Positions 1 through 10,966 are shown, counted from the stretch's first letter. The stretch is DNA of 64,000 bases from Silurus meridionalis (GCF_014805685.1 NC_060899.1:7236790-7300789); one strand, 5' to 3'. Numbers and translations: made by a program. The notes: generated by a model not told the origin, from the sequence alone.

Positions 1-1262
1 AAATGGCCAACAAGAACGCAGTATTGATAGAAAGGTGCCTCCAAGATGCCTCGGCTAGAGGCTCGAAGGGGGGCTCAGAAAGGGCCCCCACAACGACGGC
101 CAGGTCCCACCCAGGCACTCTTGGCCGTACTGGGGGCCTCAGCCCAGGCAGCACCCTGAGACGGCTCTAGGGGAGGCGAGACCTCCTGGACCACAGCGAT
201 GCCGGGTGGAAACCAAGGAGAAAGCTCGCTGGAGCTGGCCGTGCCCTGAAGCACCCGAGGGTGGCAGGGTTAACGGACCAGGTCCCTGAGGGGGCTGGGA
301 CAGGGCGGGCACCGGAAAAAGCGGTGTGACGCCCCTCCACAGCCAGATCCCCAGAAAGTTCCATGTCAGGATCTTTTCGCCGAAGCCTTCCTGTTAGAGA
401 TGACAGTCCTCAGATCTGTCACCTCACGAGGCTTCGACGCCGAGCGCCATGCAGGATTCCTCACAGGGGGAGAGCGAGTCGCGACACTGCGTTTCTGAAC
501 CCCCCCGATGGGACACGGAGGGCTGGGGCTGGGGCTGAGCCCGCCGAGCAGCCCCCTGTGAGCGGTGTGGGAGGTAACGCTGGAATGCCGCCACCTGTTT
601 CTTATTTTCCTGAAACCTCGCAACCACCAAATGTACGGAATCGCCGAAAAGGCCAGACGGAGTTAGCGGAGCATCCAGCAATACCGCCCTGTCCCTATCA
701 GACATGTCTGACAGTGTGAGCCACAGGTGCCTTTCTGTAGACACCAGGGCAGCCATAGACCGGCCAATGGCCCTAGCGGTCTCCTTAGTGGCTCTAAAAG
801 CTAGATCCGCCGTACGGCGCAGCTCATCAAAATGGCCGTCTACGGCACCCCCCACATCCAATTCACGCAGCAGTTCAGCCTGATACACCTGCAACACCGC
901 CATGGTGTGTAGGTAAGCAGCAGCTTGACCTGCTGAAGCATAGGCTTTACCCACGAGTGCAGAAGTGCTGCGTAGGGGCTTTGTGGGCAATGTCGCGGTC
1001 TTAAGAGAAGAGATGACTCCGGGAGAGAGATAGGTGGCAGGTGTCTCTTCAACCTGAGGCATAGCCTCATAACCATATTTTTTCCGCCCAAAAATGTGGG
1101 AATACACAGTAGAAGTGGGGTGAAGGGGCGGGCTGAGTAAGGTTTAACCCACGACCTAGACACCTCGGTGTGTAGCTCGGGAAAAAATGGAAGACCCCTA
1201 CGCGGAGGTTGTGACCCGGGTGTCAGAAAGCGCTCATCTAATTTACTAGATGAAAGCACTTC
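1..1262 (-). pseudogene. DIRS-like retrotransposon, gag-like region fragment
   Basis: The minus strand carries a decayed gag-like protein, best read from about 1107 down to 424, with the motif MPQVEETPATYLSPG, then an alanine-rich helical stretch (ELLRELDVGG, DELRRTADLAFRATKETA), then FQENKKQVAAFQRYLP. The same motifs recur near 7000, 33834 and 46900 in this window, so it is a dispersed family. Those other copies are linked to a DIRS-type reverse transcriptase and tyrosine recombinase, which identifies this one. The reading frame changes near 620 and again near 360. The fragment is cut by the window edge on the left and stops abruptly at about 1262, where an RTE fragment begins. It is a non-functional relic. 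Confidence 0.7.
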
Positions 1263-1269
1263 CTGCTCA

Positions 1270-1722
1270 TGAGTGAAAGGAAAAATTTATATGACTGTGG
1301 TGAGACCTACGATGTTGTACAGTTTAGAGACAGTGGCATTGAGTAAAACACAGGAGGTGGAGCTGGAGGTAGCAGAGTTGAAGATGTTGAGGTTTTCATT
1401 GGGAGTGATGAGGATAGACAGGATTAGAAATGAGTTTATTAGAGGGACAGCGCATGTAGGACGTTTCAGAAAAGTGTAGGACGTTTCGGAGGGAGGAGAG
1501 ATTGAGATGGTTTGGACATGTGCAGAGGAGGGACATGGGTTATATCGGTAGGAGAATGCTGAGAATGGAGCTACCAGGAAGGAAGAAAAGAGGAAGGCCA
1601 AGGAGGAGGTTCATGCATGAGGTAAAGGAAGACATGCAGGTAGTTGGTGTCACAGAGGCAGTTGTGCTGTGGCGACCCCTAATGGGAGAAGCCGAAAGAA
1701 GAAGCAGAAGCAGAAGAACTTT
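1270..1722 (+). mobile_element. RTE-type LINE, 5'-truncated 3' end
   Basis: This is the C-terminal part of an RTE-clade reverse-transcriptase protein (MTVVRPTMLYSLETVALSK, then RWFGHVQRRDMGYIGRRML in another frame), interrupted by at least one frameshift and a short duplication near 1470. It ends with the family's 3' signature 'ctgtggcgacccctaatgg' and an AAGAAG-type tail. The other RTE copies here (11837, 21205, 59165) share the same 3' end. It starts abruptly beside the DIRS fragment, as expected from 5' truncation or later breakage. Confidence 0.85.
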
Positions 1723-1725
1723 GAA

Positions 1726-2346
1726 AAATAGACAGTAAAGCTCAAAGTGTTTTCTTTTAAAAGATTTTTAAATTGTGTATGTAGCCCACATTTATCAGGA
1801 ACTGTGAACATTAAAAGTTAGGTAGGGCATTTTCAGCCGTGAGAAAACAAAAACTGTTGCGAAGGCTAATATGTTAAAGTACTCTCTCATGTGTCATGTT
1901 TTGTCAAAGCCAGGTCATTTTCTGCCGCAAAAATAGACAGTAAAGCTCAAAGTGTTTTCTTTTAAAAGATTTTTAAATTGTGTATGTAGCCCACATTTAT
2001 CAGGAACTGTGAACATTAAAAGTTAGGTAGGGCATTTTCAGCCGTGAGAAAACAAAAACTGTTGCGAAGGCTAATATGTTAAAGTACTCTCTCATGTGTC
2101 ATGTTTTGTCAAAGCCAGGTCATTTTCTGCCACAAAAATAGACAGTAAAGCTCAAAGTGTTTTCTTTTAAAAGATTTTTAAATTGTGTATGTAGCCCACA
2201 TTTATCAGGAACTGTGAACATTAAAAGTTAGGTAGGGCATTTTCAGCCGTGAGAAAACAAAAACTGTTGCGAAGGCTAATATGTTAAAGTACTCTCTCAT
2301 GTGTCATGTTTTGTCAAAGCCAGGTCATTTTCTGCCACAAAAAATA
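1726..2346. repeat. Tandem repeat, three 205-bp units
   Basis: The marker 'gacagtaaag' recurs at 1731, 1936 and 2141 and a truncated start appears at 2347, giving a period of 205, 205 and 206 bp. The units are nearly identical, differing for example at tctgccGcaa versus tctgccAcaa, so the expansion is recent. No reading frame runs through it. The array starts exactly where the RTE tail ends. Confidence 0.95.
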
Positions 2347-2540
2347 GACAGTAAATAGAAAGAGAAAAAGCTGTTCAAAGCTGTTAAAATGTACAATCTA
2401 ATTCCAAAAAATGGTATTCTGGTTAAAATACCAACATAATGCAGTTCTTTGAAAAAACCCAATTTTATTCATGAAATCTTTTCATTTATTTGTTTGAACT
2501 GAGAAAATGTTCAAATTTATAAAAAAATAGAGGTATAAAA

Positions 2541-2586
2541 TTTAGAGCTGTAGCTATCGATTATTTTAGTAATGAAGTATTCCTCC
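2541..2586. mobile_element. hAT-like element, left terminus
   Basis: The terminus 'tagagctgtagctatcga' followed by 'ttattttagtaatgaagtat' looks like one end of a fish hAT element. A complementary terminus (gagttactcaatgaattgttttagccct) lies at 7875-7909. The flanks tataaaat (left) and tataacat (right) agree at 7 of 8 bases, as an hAT target duplication would. Everything between would then be nested insertions. Confidence 0.45.
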
Positions 2587-2587
2587 A

Positions 2588-2621
<34 letters not shown>

Positions 2622-2622
2622 T
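2588..2622. repeat. (TA)n(GA)n microsatellite
   Basis: A short TA run passes directly into a GA run, lying between the two hAT-like sequences. Confidence 0.95.
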
Positions 2623-3201
2623 GTTGGGAAACGTTACTTTTAAAAGTAACGCATTACAATATTTATTTACTCCCCAAAAAAGTAATTACGTTACTTAGTT
2701 ACTTTTTATGAAAAGTAACACGTTATATTACTTTTGCGTTACTTGTATCTCTTTCACGCCTTACAGGTGTAACAGGTGTAATATAGATAATTGCCATTAA
2801 GAAATAAGTTATATTAGGGCAAAAGACATGTGTGTGCTGCACACCGGTGATGTGGAGGGAGAACATACCTTTCGCTGTCATCTCATAAAATATCAAGCAA
2901 TTCCATAAATATGTCCTCGTCCTTGTCTACATCATTCTCTGCTTCATCATCAGCTTGAAACATTCTGAATGCTTTTACAAAGTTCGCACTATTATCAGTG
3001 ACCGTGGCAGTTTATCTTCCCACAAAGAGCAAATGAGCTGTGAATTTGCTCTCTAGCTCCGCTGCGATGGCATCATACATGTGTCTCCCACAGAAAACTT
3101 TTATTCTGAGCAGTCAATAGATCTGCAGTGGTGGAAAGTCGGCAAAAGTTTTCTATATTTCCATACATGCAACATTGCATAATGTTGCATATATTCAACA
3201 T

Positions 3202-3278
<77 letters not shown>

Positions 3279-3590
3279 CTGTAGTGCTGTGCTTTGCATG
3301 CAGATGGTTTTTTTTTTTAAGTGGTATTTTTTGCAGTTGACAAGAGCTTTTCACCAACACATAATCTACACTAAACCATTATTCCTTTCTCCTTTTCCTC
3401 GACTATTTCAAAATAATAAGAATACTTCCATCACAGTAATGTAATGCTCTGGTTTGCCATCTCCGCTTTTGACCAACTTCTGTTCCGGCGGCTCGCACGT
3501 GTGAGTGCGCGATTCTACGTGACTACGTTCATTTTAATTCAGTATTGATTTTTTCATGCAAAATAATTTAACTGAAATGTAACTCGCATT
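2623..3590 (-). mobile_element. hAT transposon remnant
   Basis: It begins with the terminal sequence tgttgggaaacgttactttt followed by repeated 'gttact/agtaac' motifs, typical of a widespread vertebrate hAT group. Minus-strand translation of about 2810-3120 gives broken hAT-transposase-like text, including TVTDNSANFVKAF, with acidic residues after it. A (CA)n tract at 3205-3277 sits inside. The right terminus is not seen because the region runs into the Tigger element at 3592. Confidence 0.6.
3205..3277. repeat. (CA)n microsatellite
   Basis: About 36 uninterrupted CA units. The His/Thr and Cys/Val open frames across it are artefacts. Confidence 0.98.
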
Positions 3591-3591
3591 A

Positions 3592-5475
3592 CAATGGAAC
3601 CTCGGAGTTCGCGGCCTCAGCGCTCGCGACTTTGCATGCTCGCGACTTTCATTCCGACCGGCGACTCTCATTCAGATCAGCTCGTGAGCAACCGTGAGCT
3701 GCTCAAAACGCTAGTTTTAACATTTCTAATCAAGGTTTATCTCATTAAAATTGTCTAAAAATGCTTTCAAACTATTTTTATTATGTATTATTCATTTAAA
3801 CTATAAAATATAACATATACAGTACTGTATGACAAATAAATTAGCATTGTCTTCAACAAAAAAGAACCATTTTACGTTCACATTCTTTCGACCAATCACG
3901 AACCGAATACGAATGCCTAAGCCAATAGCATCACGGCATCTTCGTTTCCCTCGGAACAAAGGCATTGAGATTCTATTCATTCGCTAGCACCCAGATGTAC
4001 TGTACCTGTATCCGTTGTGATCGCATTATTCGCAAGTGAATAGTGATTGTTTTTATCAAAATCGTGTGGATTGAACAATAAATACAATGGCCCCTAAACG
4101 TCCATCATCATCACCAAGTGGTGGAGAGAAAAAAAAGCGTTCGATGTCTGTAATGAACCTTCATCAAAAAGTTGAAGTTTTGGACATGCTTCGTGGAGGA
4201 ATGTCGAATAGTGCGGTTGGAAAGCGTTTTGGTGTTAATGAAAGCACAATAAGATCAATAAAAAAGAAAGAGAGTGAAATACGGCAGGCAGTTACTATGA
4301 GTTTTAAAGAAAGTGCGAAATATGCAACGAAAGTGAGAGATATAAATATTATCAAGATGGAAAGTGCTTTGTCTCTGTGGATCGACAACGCTCGGAAAAA
4401 AAATTTCATGCTCGATGGTAATATCATACGTGAGAAGGCTCTGTCTTTATTTAATAAAATCCAAAGTGAAGCAGAAGAGAGAGCAAGCACTTCAAGCCAA
4501 CCCCAAGCAGGAACATCACAGCAACAGGACTTTCATGCAAGCAGAGGATGGCTACAGCGCTTCTTAGAAAGATTTCAGATGAAAAGCGTTCGATTGCACG
4601 GTGAAGCGGCATCTGCTGATATCGAAGCGGCAGAGAAATATCCAGCAACGCTTCAGAAAATTATAGAAGAAAATGGATACCACCCAGAACAAATTTTCAA
4701 TATGGATGAGACAGGCTTGTTCTGGAAAAAAATGCCATCCAGAACTTATATCATGAAAGATGAGTTAAAGGTTCCAGGATTTAAAGCGCAAAAAGACAGA
4801 GTGACTTTAATCATGTGTGGCAATGCAGCTGGGCATATGATAAAACCCGGCTTCATATATAAGTCTGCTAATCCACGGGCCTTAAAAAATAAAAATAAAA
4901 ATTTGTTGCCTGTCTTCTGGATGTCGCATCCAAAAGCATGGATAACGAAGACATTAATATCAAACTGGTTTCATCAGTGTTTCATTCCTGAAGCACGCAC
5001 ACACCTACATGATTTGGGAATGGAGTTCAAAGTCTTATTAATCATAGACAATGCTGGTGGTCACGCAGTGGACTTGAAGTACAAAGGCGTTCAAGTAGAG
5101 TTTCTGCCTCCCAACACCACCTCACTTCTGCAGCCCATAGAGAAAGGGGTTATCCGTGCCTTCAAGGCACTTTATACAAGAAATTCTCTTCAACACCTTG
5201 TTACTGCAATGGAGCAGGATGAAGATTTCTCCATCAAGGCATTTTGGAAATCTTTTTCCATTGCATCGTGCCTTAAGGTAGTTGAATCTTCGTTCAAAGA
5301 TCTCAAGAAACAGACAGTAAATTCTTGCTGGAAGAATTTACTGCCTATGTTTGTGAATGATCACAAAAGCTTCTCTCCAGAAGATATTCAGTCTAATGCT
5401 GTACAAAATGCAGTGAAGCTTGGAAAATTGTTGGGAGGTGAAGGCTTCACTGACATGACAACGGAGGAACAATGC
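3592..5475 (+). mobile_element. pogo/Tigger DNA transposon, right end missing
   Basis: The left terminus 'caatggaacctcgg' follows a TA dinucleotide at 3590-3591, the usual Tigger target. A leader of about 500 bp precedes a long transposase frame. No matching right terminal repeat (ccgaggttccattg) occurs before DIRS-like sequence starts near 5475, so the 3' end is lost. A related right terminus lies at 50789-50814 and belongs to another copy. Confidence 0.85.
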
Positions 5476-5499
5476 TTTGGGAACGAGAGGTCAAGGTGA
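4087..5499 (+). CDS. Tigger/pogo-type transposase (TIGD-like), 470 codons open
   Basis: This is a cut-and-paste transposase of the pogo/Tigger group, related to CENP-B and the domesticated TIGD proteins. In order: a basic N-terminus with a Psq-type helix-turn-helix (about residues 20-65, LRGGMSNSAVGKRFGVNEST), a CENP-B-type second DNA-binding domain (about 75-185, ending ASRGWLQRFLERF), and a DDE_1 catalytic domain (about 200-390). Catalytic candidates are D207 in NMDETGLF, D321 in IIDNAGGH and E352 in LLQPIEKGVI. The 30-residue spacing between the last two fits the pogo DD30D pattern, but the third acid is Glu instead of the usual Asp. There is no stop or frameshift for 470 codons. Homology probably ends near residue 460, and the final residues read into the adjoining DIRS sequence. 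The protein is likely C-terminally truncated and the element cannot move without its right end. Confidence 0.85.
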   Translation: MAPKRPSSSPSGGEKKKRSMSVMNLHQKVEVLDMLRGGMSNSAVGKRFGVNESTIRSIKKKESEIRQAVTMSFKESAKYATKVRDINIIKMESALSLWIDNARKKNFMLDGNIIREKALSLFNKIQSEAEERASTSSQPQAGTSQQQDFHASRGWLQRFLERFQMKSVRLHGEAASADIEAAEKYPATLQKIIEENGYHPEQIFNMDETGLFWKKMPSRTYIMKDELKVPGFKAQKDRVTLIMCGNAAGHMIKPGFIYKSANPRALKNKNKNLLPVFWMSHPKAWITKTLISNWFHQCFIPEARTHLHDLGMEFKVLLIIDNAGGHAVDLKYKGVQVEFLPPNTTSLLQPIEKGVIRAFKALYTRNSLQHLVTAMEQDEDFSIKAFWKSFSIASCLKVVESSFKDLKKQTVNSCWKNLLPMFVNDHKSFSPEDIQSNAVQNAVKLGKLLGGEGFTDMTTEEQCFGNERSR

Positions 5500-7440
5500 A
5501 CCAGCCCACAGTGTTGCAGATGTCATGGAGCAAAACTCCAGAGGACCAAGCCTTTGAGGATGCCACACTCCGGGTCCAGTGCGCTCCGACCATGAAGGGA
5601 GCAGGGTGACCAGAGGACTCATTAGAGGATGCAATTGCATAGACAACTCACCTGCTCAGCATCTGCTTGTTTGGGAGGCCTCTCCTCTGAAGCCATAGCA
5701 GTTGAACAATTGTTTAAGTCCAAGTCCCACACAGGCACTCTAGGTTGCACCGGAGGCCTCACCCTCTGGGTGCCATGAAGAAAACTTGTCACTAGCGGGT
5801 CTCTGCCCAGTGATTGCCCTGCCACAGGGCATGATGCGCCAAAATGGCGAACGCATAGACTTTGAGGGTGATGGAGCCAACCCTCTGGCTTTTGAGTTGC
5901 AATCAGGTCTACCTGAGCCCTGCCAAATTTCTCCCAGATCTGCTCCACTACATGAGGGTGGAGACGCTATTCCCCAGTTCTTAGCCCCTGTCTTGAAAGG
6001 GCATCTGCTGCTTTGTTTAGATTGTTCGGGATATACGATCCCCACAAAAAGAGCAGCTTGGGCCCACAGGACGATCTGGCATGCAAGCATGTAAAGACCT
6101 GCCTGGTGGTTGATGTGAGAGACCACAGAGGTGTTGTCCAAGTGGATCACCTCTGAGGTCCAACAGGAAATGCTTCAAAGCTGGAAACATGGCCAGCATC
6201 TCTAGGCAATTGATGTGACACAGCAGATGGGGCCCTCCCTATAGACTTTGGGCGGAGCACTCATGACTGCTTCCCAACCCTTGAGGGACGCAGCCGTCAT
6301 TAGAATTATGCAACAACTGAAAACTCCCAACATGGGGCCCTGAGTTAGAAACCCAGGATCTCTCTAGACATCTAAGGCACGTAGGGCTTGCCGTGTGACC
6401 TTGATTGTAAGGAGCGGATTGCCTCTTTGAGAAAACCTTTGGGTCCCACTGAATTGGTCTCATGTGCAGGAGGCCAAGTGGAACAACATTAGACGCTGCT
6501 GCCATAAGCCTCAGCAGTCTCTGGAACTGCTTGACAGTGAGTGACTGCCCTTCTCTAATCCTCCTGATGGCCGTAAGGATGGACGCAATGCGGGCAGGAG
6601 ATAGCTGCGCATGCATAAGAGTCAAATCCCATATGACGTCTAAATAAGCGGTTCTCTGTAACGAAGAAAACACACTCTTTTTGCCATTCAGCAAAAACTC
6701 ATGCTCCTTTATGTGAGCGAGAACGACAGCTTAAAACCAGACCGCTAAATGCTCTGATTGAGCTAATATCAACCAATCATCGATATAATTTAAGGATATA
6801 GTTTAAGGCACAGCTCTGTCCCAATCGGAAAGATCTGATAGGGTGAGCCATAAGTGCCTTTTGGTGGAGGCTAGGGTGGCCATAGCGGTCTCTTTTGTGC
6901 TTCCTGGACCTCCTGGCCGCCCAAATGCCCCTCATGTCTAGCTCTTGCAGCAGGTCAGCCTGATACACCTGTAACATCGCCATGGTGTGTGGGCATGCAG
7001 CGGCTGGACCCGCCGAGGTGCAAGCCTTACCCGCCTCGGCAAGAGCTGGGCCAGAACCGCAAGGAGCAGGGGCCCACCGGGAGCAGAGCGTTCACATTGA
7101 CATGCGAGCACAATGTGCACAGTCGGCTCACTCACCCCAGGCAAGCCACACACAGCCGAAAAGTGTGCTTTGTTTACTTGCTTGCCTTAATTTTTTCACA
7201 TATATTAAACAAATATGGACAGACAATACACACAGCGCTTCATAAACAAACAGAAGCTAGCGTTGCCTTACGTCCATGCACTTTTAATAGCTTCCTGGTC
7301 GTGACGTCACCCCGTCTGTGATGCCTCACTTCGACTGATTACACACGTGATTCAGAGCGAGGACAACCGTTTCCAAACCGGAACCGTTTCCAAACCGTTG
7401 TTGACGCAGCTTGAGTTCCTGAAAGGAAACTATGTTGCTG
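5476..7440 (-). pseudogene. DIRS-like retrotransposon, rearranged remnant
   Basis: Read from 7440 downward: a terminal/leader region including the complement of 'ttcctgaaagg' at 7417; a gag-like piece (about 7150-6780, AMLQVYQADLLQELD); reverse-transcriptase C-terminal text (6694-6239, LTVKQFQRLLRLMAAASNVV); and RNase H-like text (6199-5740, MLAMFPALKHFLLDLRG, DNTSVVSHINHQAG). The order gag-RT-RH is kept but the RT palm is missing, so there is a large internal deletion. Many frameshifts and stops are present. It adjoins the broken 3' side of the Tigger element. Confidence 0.75.
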
Positions 7441-7909
7441 GACTGAAGTTTGAAGCTGTTTGTATATGGCCACCTCTGCTTCATCTTGTTTCGTCTCCTC
7501 CAGAGCTGGTTGTTAGACAGAGTTTTCTCCAGGGATCAGAGACTTTTAAAGAAGACGTTTGATATTATGCAATTCTATTGAATGTAGACTATTTCATTGT
7601 CAATGTTTAAAGCTTTCTGGCACTACAGAGGGGGTAGCGCTGCCGGATTGACCGGATTAAATCAGAATTGCGTAAAAAAAAAAAAACTCTGTGAAAAACA
7701 TGCCTGGAAATTGCAAAAAAATAAAATAAAATAAAAAATTGGAATTGTGAGAAACAAAGTAAAAAATGTGCTTGCATATGAATCTTTCAATAATAACTGT
7801 ACGCGGGGAGTTAAATGGACTACACAAAGCACAGAGGCAAGTGATTTGCCTCAATAATTTTTTTTGTATTTGAATTACTCGAGTTACTCAATGAATTGTT
7901 TTAGCCCTT
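7441..7909. mobile_element. hAT-like element, interior and right terminus
   Basis: AT-rich sequence ending in 'cctcaataatttt...gagttactcaatgaattgttttagccct', a fish hAT terminus that pairs with the left end at 2541. Short A-rich runs occur at 7675-7740. No transposase is readable, so the element was probably non-autonomous or is very decayed. The first 150 bp (7441-7590) has no clear assignment. Confidence 0.4.
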
Positions 7910-7949
7910 ATAACATTATGACAATATAACTATGACCGGTGAGTGAATT

Positions 7950-9520
7950 CTAACTGATCTAATGAAAGAAGTGTTACATACAGCTGGTGAGCCTCTTTTG
8001 AATATTATTAATTCCTCACTATTATAAGTCACGTCTCTAAACCTCTCAAGTTAGCAGTTATTAAGCCCCTCATTAAGAAACACAATTTTAATCCAAACAC
8101 ACTATCAAATTACAGACCTATTTAAAATCTCCCACTTATGTCTAAGATTTTGGAAAAGATTGTGTCTGCCCAGTTATGTTCCCACTTACAAGAGAACAAC
8201 ATCTTTGAAGAGTTTCAGTTAGGATTTAGGCCCCATCATAGCACAGAAACTGCTCTAGTTAAAATCACTAATGACCTGTTTTTAGCTTCAGACCAAGACT
8301 ACATCTCTCTGTTAGTTTTGCTAGATCTTAGTGCGGCATTCGACACTATAGATCATTATCTTTTCCTTGGCTTACAAAATTACATCTGCATTCAGGGACA
8401 GGAATTTAGTTGGTTTAAATCCTACCTGTCTGATCGTTACCATATTGTAGACTTAAATGGAGAGCTATCCAGGTTAATGAAAGTAAATTATGGGGAGCCA
8501 CAAGGTTCAGTTCTAGGACCCCTGCTTTTCACAATATACATGCTTTCCTTGGGAAATATTATTAGGAGGCTTGGGATTACCTTCCACTGTTATATGCTGA
8601 TGATACCCAACTATATATCTCATAAAAACCAGACGATACAGCTCAATTGGCTCAGGTTACGGAGTGTGTCAAAGAATTAAAAGATTTGATGACCCATAAC
8701 TTTTTATTATTAAATTCTGATAATATTATCTGATAATAAGATTTTGCTTTTTCGTGCAAAACCAGTACACAGAAGCTCCAGCAATTCAATTTGCATTTAG
8801 AAGGATGTACTGTAACTACAAATTCAACAGTAAAAGACCTGGCAGTTATTTTAGACACCAACTCGTCTTTCAAAAATCATATCAACCATATTATAAAACA
8901 GCCTTCTTAGCCAACCTTAGAAATATTGTTAAGCTAAAAAACATATATCTGATATAGAGAAGATCGTCCATCCATTCATGACCTCCAGACTTTTGTTATG
9001 CATTACTAATCATTAATAAATTAATAAAGCTACAGTTAGTACAGAATGCAGCATCCAGAGATCTCACAAGGTCATGAAAATATGACCATATAACACCAAT
9101 CTTATCATCCCTACACTGGCTACCTGTTAAGTTTCGAATCGACTACAAAGTACTGCTACCTACTTACAAAACACTAAATGGTTTGGCTCCCGTGTATTTA
9201 TTTAGAAATGACATTTCTTATAATCTTATATTCCGGTGCTCATGTTAGTTCTCACTTTCCAGTGTTCTGTATTGTTTGAAGACTATTATTACACTCTTGA
9301 TATCACCCAAATATGGATGGGTTCCCCCTTTGAGTCTGGTTCCTCTTAGGGTTTGTTCCTCATAACATCTAAGGGAGTTTTTCCTTGACACAGTCGCCAT
9401 AGCTTGCTCATCAGGGATAAATACACATTGTTCACCTTAACTCTTAAATTTTGTAAAGCTGCTTTGAGACAATGTCCGTTGTAAAAAGTGCTATAAAAAT
9501 AAACTTGACTTGACTTGACG
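7950..9520 (+). mobile_element. L2-clade LINE, 5'-truncated
   Basis: Contains an L2/CR1-group reverse transcriptase and a typical L2 3' end: 'gtaaagctgctttgagacaatgtc', 'gctataaaaataaacttgac', then a short TTGAC repeat at about 9505-9520. The block 8700-9240 still shows RT C-terminal text in broken frames (for example LQNAASRDLTRS around 9040). No endonuclease region is present. Confidence 0.85.
8138..8680 (+). pseudogene. L2 reverse transcriptase fragment
   Basis: The frame encodes canonical L2 RT blocks: MSKILEKIVSAQL, FQLGFRPHHSTETALVKI, LLVLLDLSAAFDTIDH (palm block with the first catalytic Asp), and GEPQGSVLGPLLFTIYM. The next block should contain the YADD active site. It is encoded in the DNA (tat gct gat gat acc, about 8593) but in the +1 frame relative to this ORF, so a frameshift between about 8550 and 8590 has killed the protein. 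'NYRPI' lies just upstream (about 8110), separated from the Met by a stop. Confidence 0.85.
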
Positions 9521-9619
9521 ACTTGAATAACACAAATTATCTCTTCATCATGGCACCTGTTAGCAGGTGGGATATATTAGACAGAAAGTGATCATTTTGT
9601 CCTCAAAGTTGATGTATAA

Positions 9620-10025
9620 GAAGCAGGAAAAATGGTCAAACTTAGGGATTTGAACAAGTTTGACAAGGGCCATATTGTAATGACTAGACGACTGGGTCAG
9701 AGCATCTCCAAAACTACAGATCTTGTGGGGTGTTTCTGGTCTGCATTGGTCAGTATCTATCAAAAGTTGTCTAAACGAAAGAACAGTGGTGTACCGGTGA
9801 CAGGGTCATGGGTGGCCAAGTCTCATGGGTAGTGAAGATGGCCAGTGTGATCCAATCCAACAGACGAGCTACTATAGCTCAAATTGCTGAAGAAGTTAAT
9901 ATTGTTAATGATGGGTCAGAACTATTTTCGAAGCAAAAGAGATAAAGGAAACACAATATTAGGCTGGTGGTGTTATGGCTGATCAGTGGCCATAAAGTTA
10001 TGCCTGGTCGATGTAAGATAGGTTT
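9620..10025 (+). pseudogene. Tc1-like transposase N-terminal remnant with 3' terminus
   Basis: The frame reads [20 protein letters not shown] then a paired-type HTH continuation ([12 protein letters not shown]), and about 9850 continues IQSNRRATIAQIAEEVN in another frame. This is the N-terminal DNA-binding part of a fish Tc1 transposase. It then jumps to a 3' terminal sequence (ggccataaagttatgcctgg near 9990). The catalytic domain is absent, so the copy is internally deleted. A second relic with the same terminus (ccaggcataacttaatggcc) is at 49345. Confidence 0.75.
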
Positions 10026-10309
10026 GAATTTGATGTCCACAACATGTCTGAAAACAGGGCCATGTTTACCACTGTGTAGCATCCCCCTTCCCACCAGTTT
10101 GTATACATTTGGAAACTCATGAGGAGACTCATTTGTAATCCATTTGTGTCTGATTCAGCATTCTAGCTGTTTGGTTGAAACATTGTATATGTTTTTATGT
10201 TCTACTGTAAATATATTTTGGGTTTAATTTTTTTGTTTTTGGAATTAGGGTTGTAAGTAATACCAGGAAATAACCTGTTTACAAATCAATAAACATAACT
10301 ATCACCGAT

Positions 10310-10490
10310 CCCCGGTCAGGGAACCTAACCCAGCCATTACTCTTGGTGCCGGTCCCAAGCCCAGATAAATGGGGAGGGTTGCGTTAGGAAGGGCATCCAG
10401 TGTAAAAACATGTGCCAAATCAAACATACAAATATGGATGATCCGCTGTGGCGTCCCCTAATGGGAGAAGCCGAAAGAAAGAAAGTTTTG
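10310..10490 (+). mobile_element. Short RTE-derived element: RTE 5' end fused to 3' end
   Basis: The left part matches the 5' end of the RTE copies in this window (ggtgccggtcccaagccc, aaatggggagggttgcgtta, gggcatccagtgtaaaa). The right part matches their 3' end (gatgatccgctgtggcg, cccctaatgggagaagcc, then GAAA repeats). The roughly 2.3-kb body, including both enzyme domains, is absent. The join lies near 10435, at 'aaatatggatgatcc'. It is either a one-off deletion or a SINE-like non-autonomous RTE partner. Confidence 0.8.
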
Positions 10491-10966
10491 CTGTGGTATA
10501 CATAGAATAAAACACTACAGGTTTTGCTGTTAAAGGAAAATATTAAACATACATCAGATCAAGACTGGGGAAACATTGCTTCTGCTTGGTACTGAATGTA
10601 GGAGGTGGTGTTTTAAAGTAGTGTCTTTTATAGACAACAGTTACTGCATTTTAGGGAATAGAGTGAGCTTGAACAAAGCAATGGTCCTATGCTTAAAATA
10701 AGTCAGGTGTTCCTACCATTTTGGGGCAAATGACCCCAAATAGATATTAATAATTTTCTGTGGCCCCAAGCTTTGAGCACCCTGAAGTTTTTTAATTGTA
10801 TTTGAAATATGCTACAATGGAAGTATAAGACATTAATGGGAAAAACAAAGGGCTCCCTACTATATATTGCTTTATTTATTAGGGCTTAAATAAAAATTGC
10901 ATGGTCAAACATAATAATCAGGTGGAAAAAACAAGTACACACTTCCAATTCTCACATACATTAACA

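Noticed and set aside
366..719. Plus-strand frame of 118 codons at 363-719
   Set aside because: It is antisense to the DIRS gag-like remnant and has no recognisable domain.
3073..3444. Frames with His-Thr or Cys-Val runs (also at 25449, 28488, 56601)
   Set aside because: They are translations of (CA)n and (GT)n repeats.
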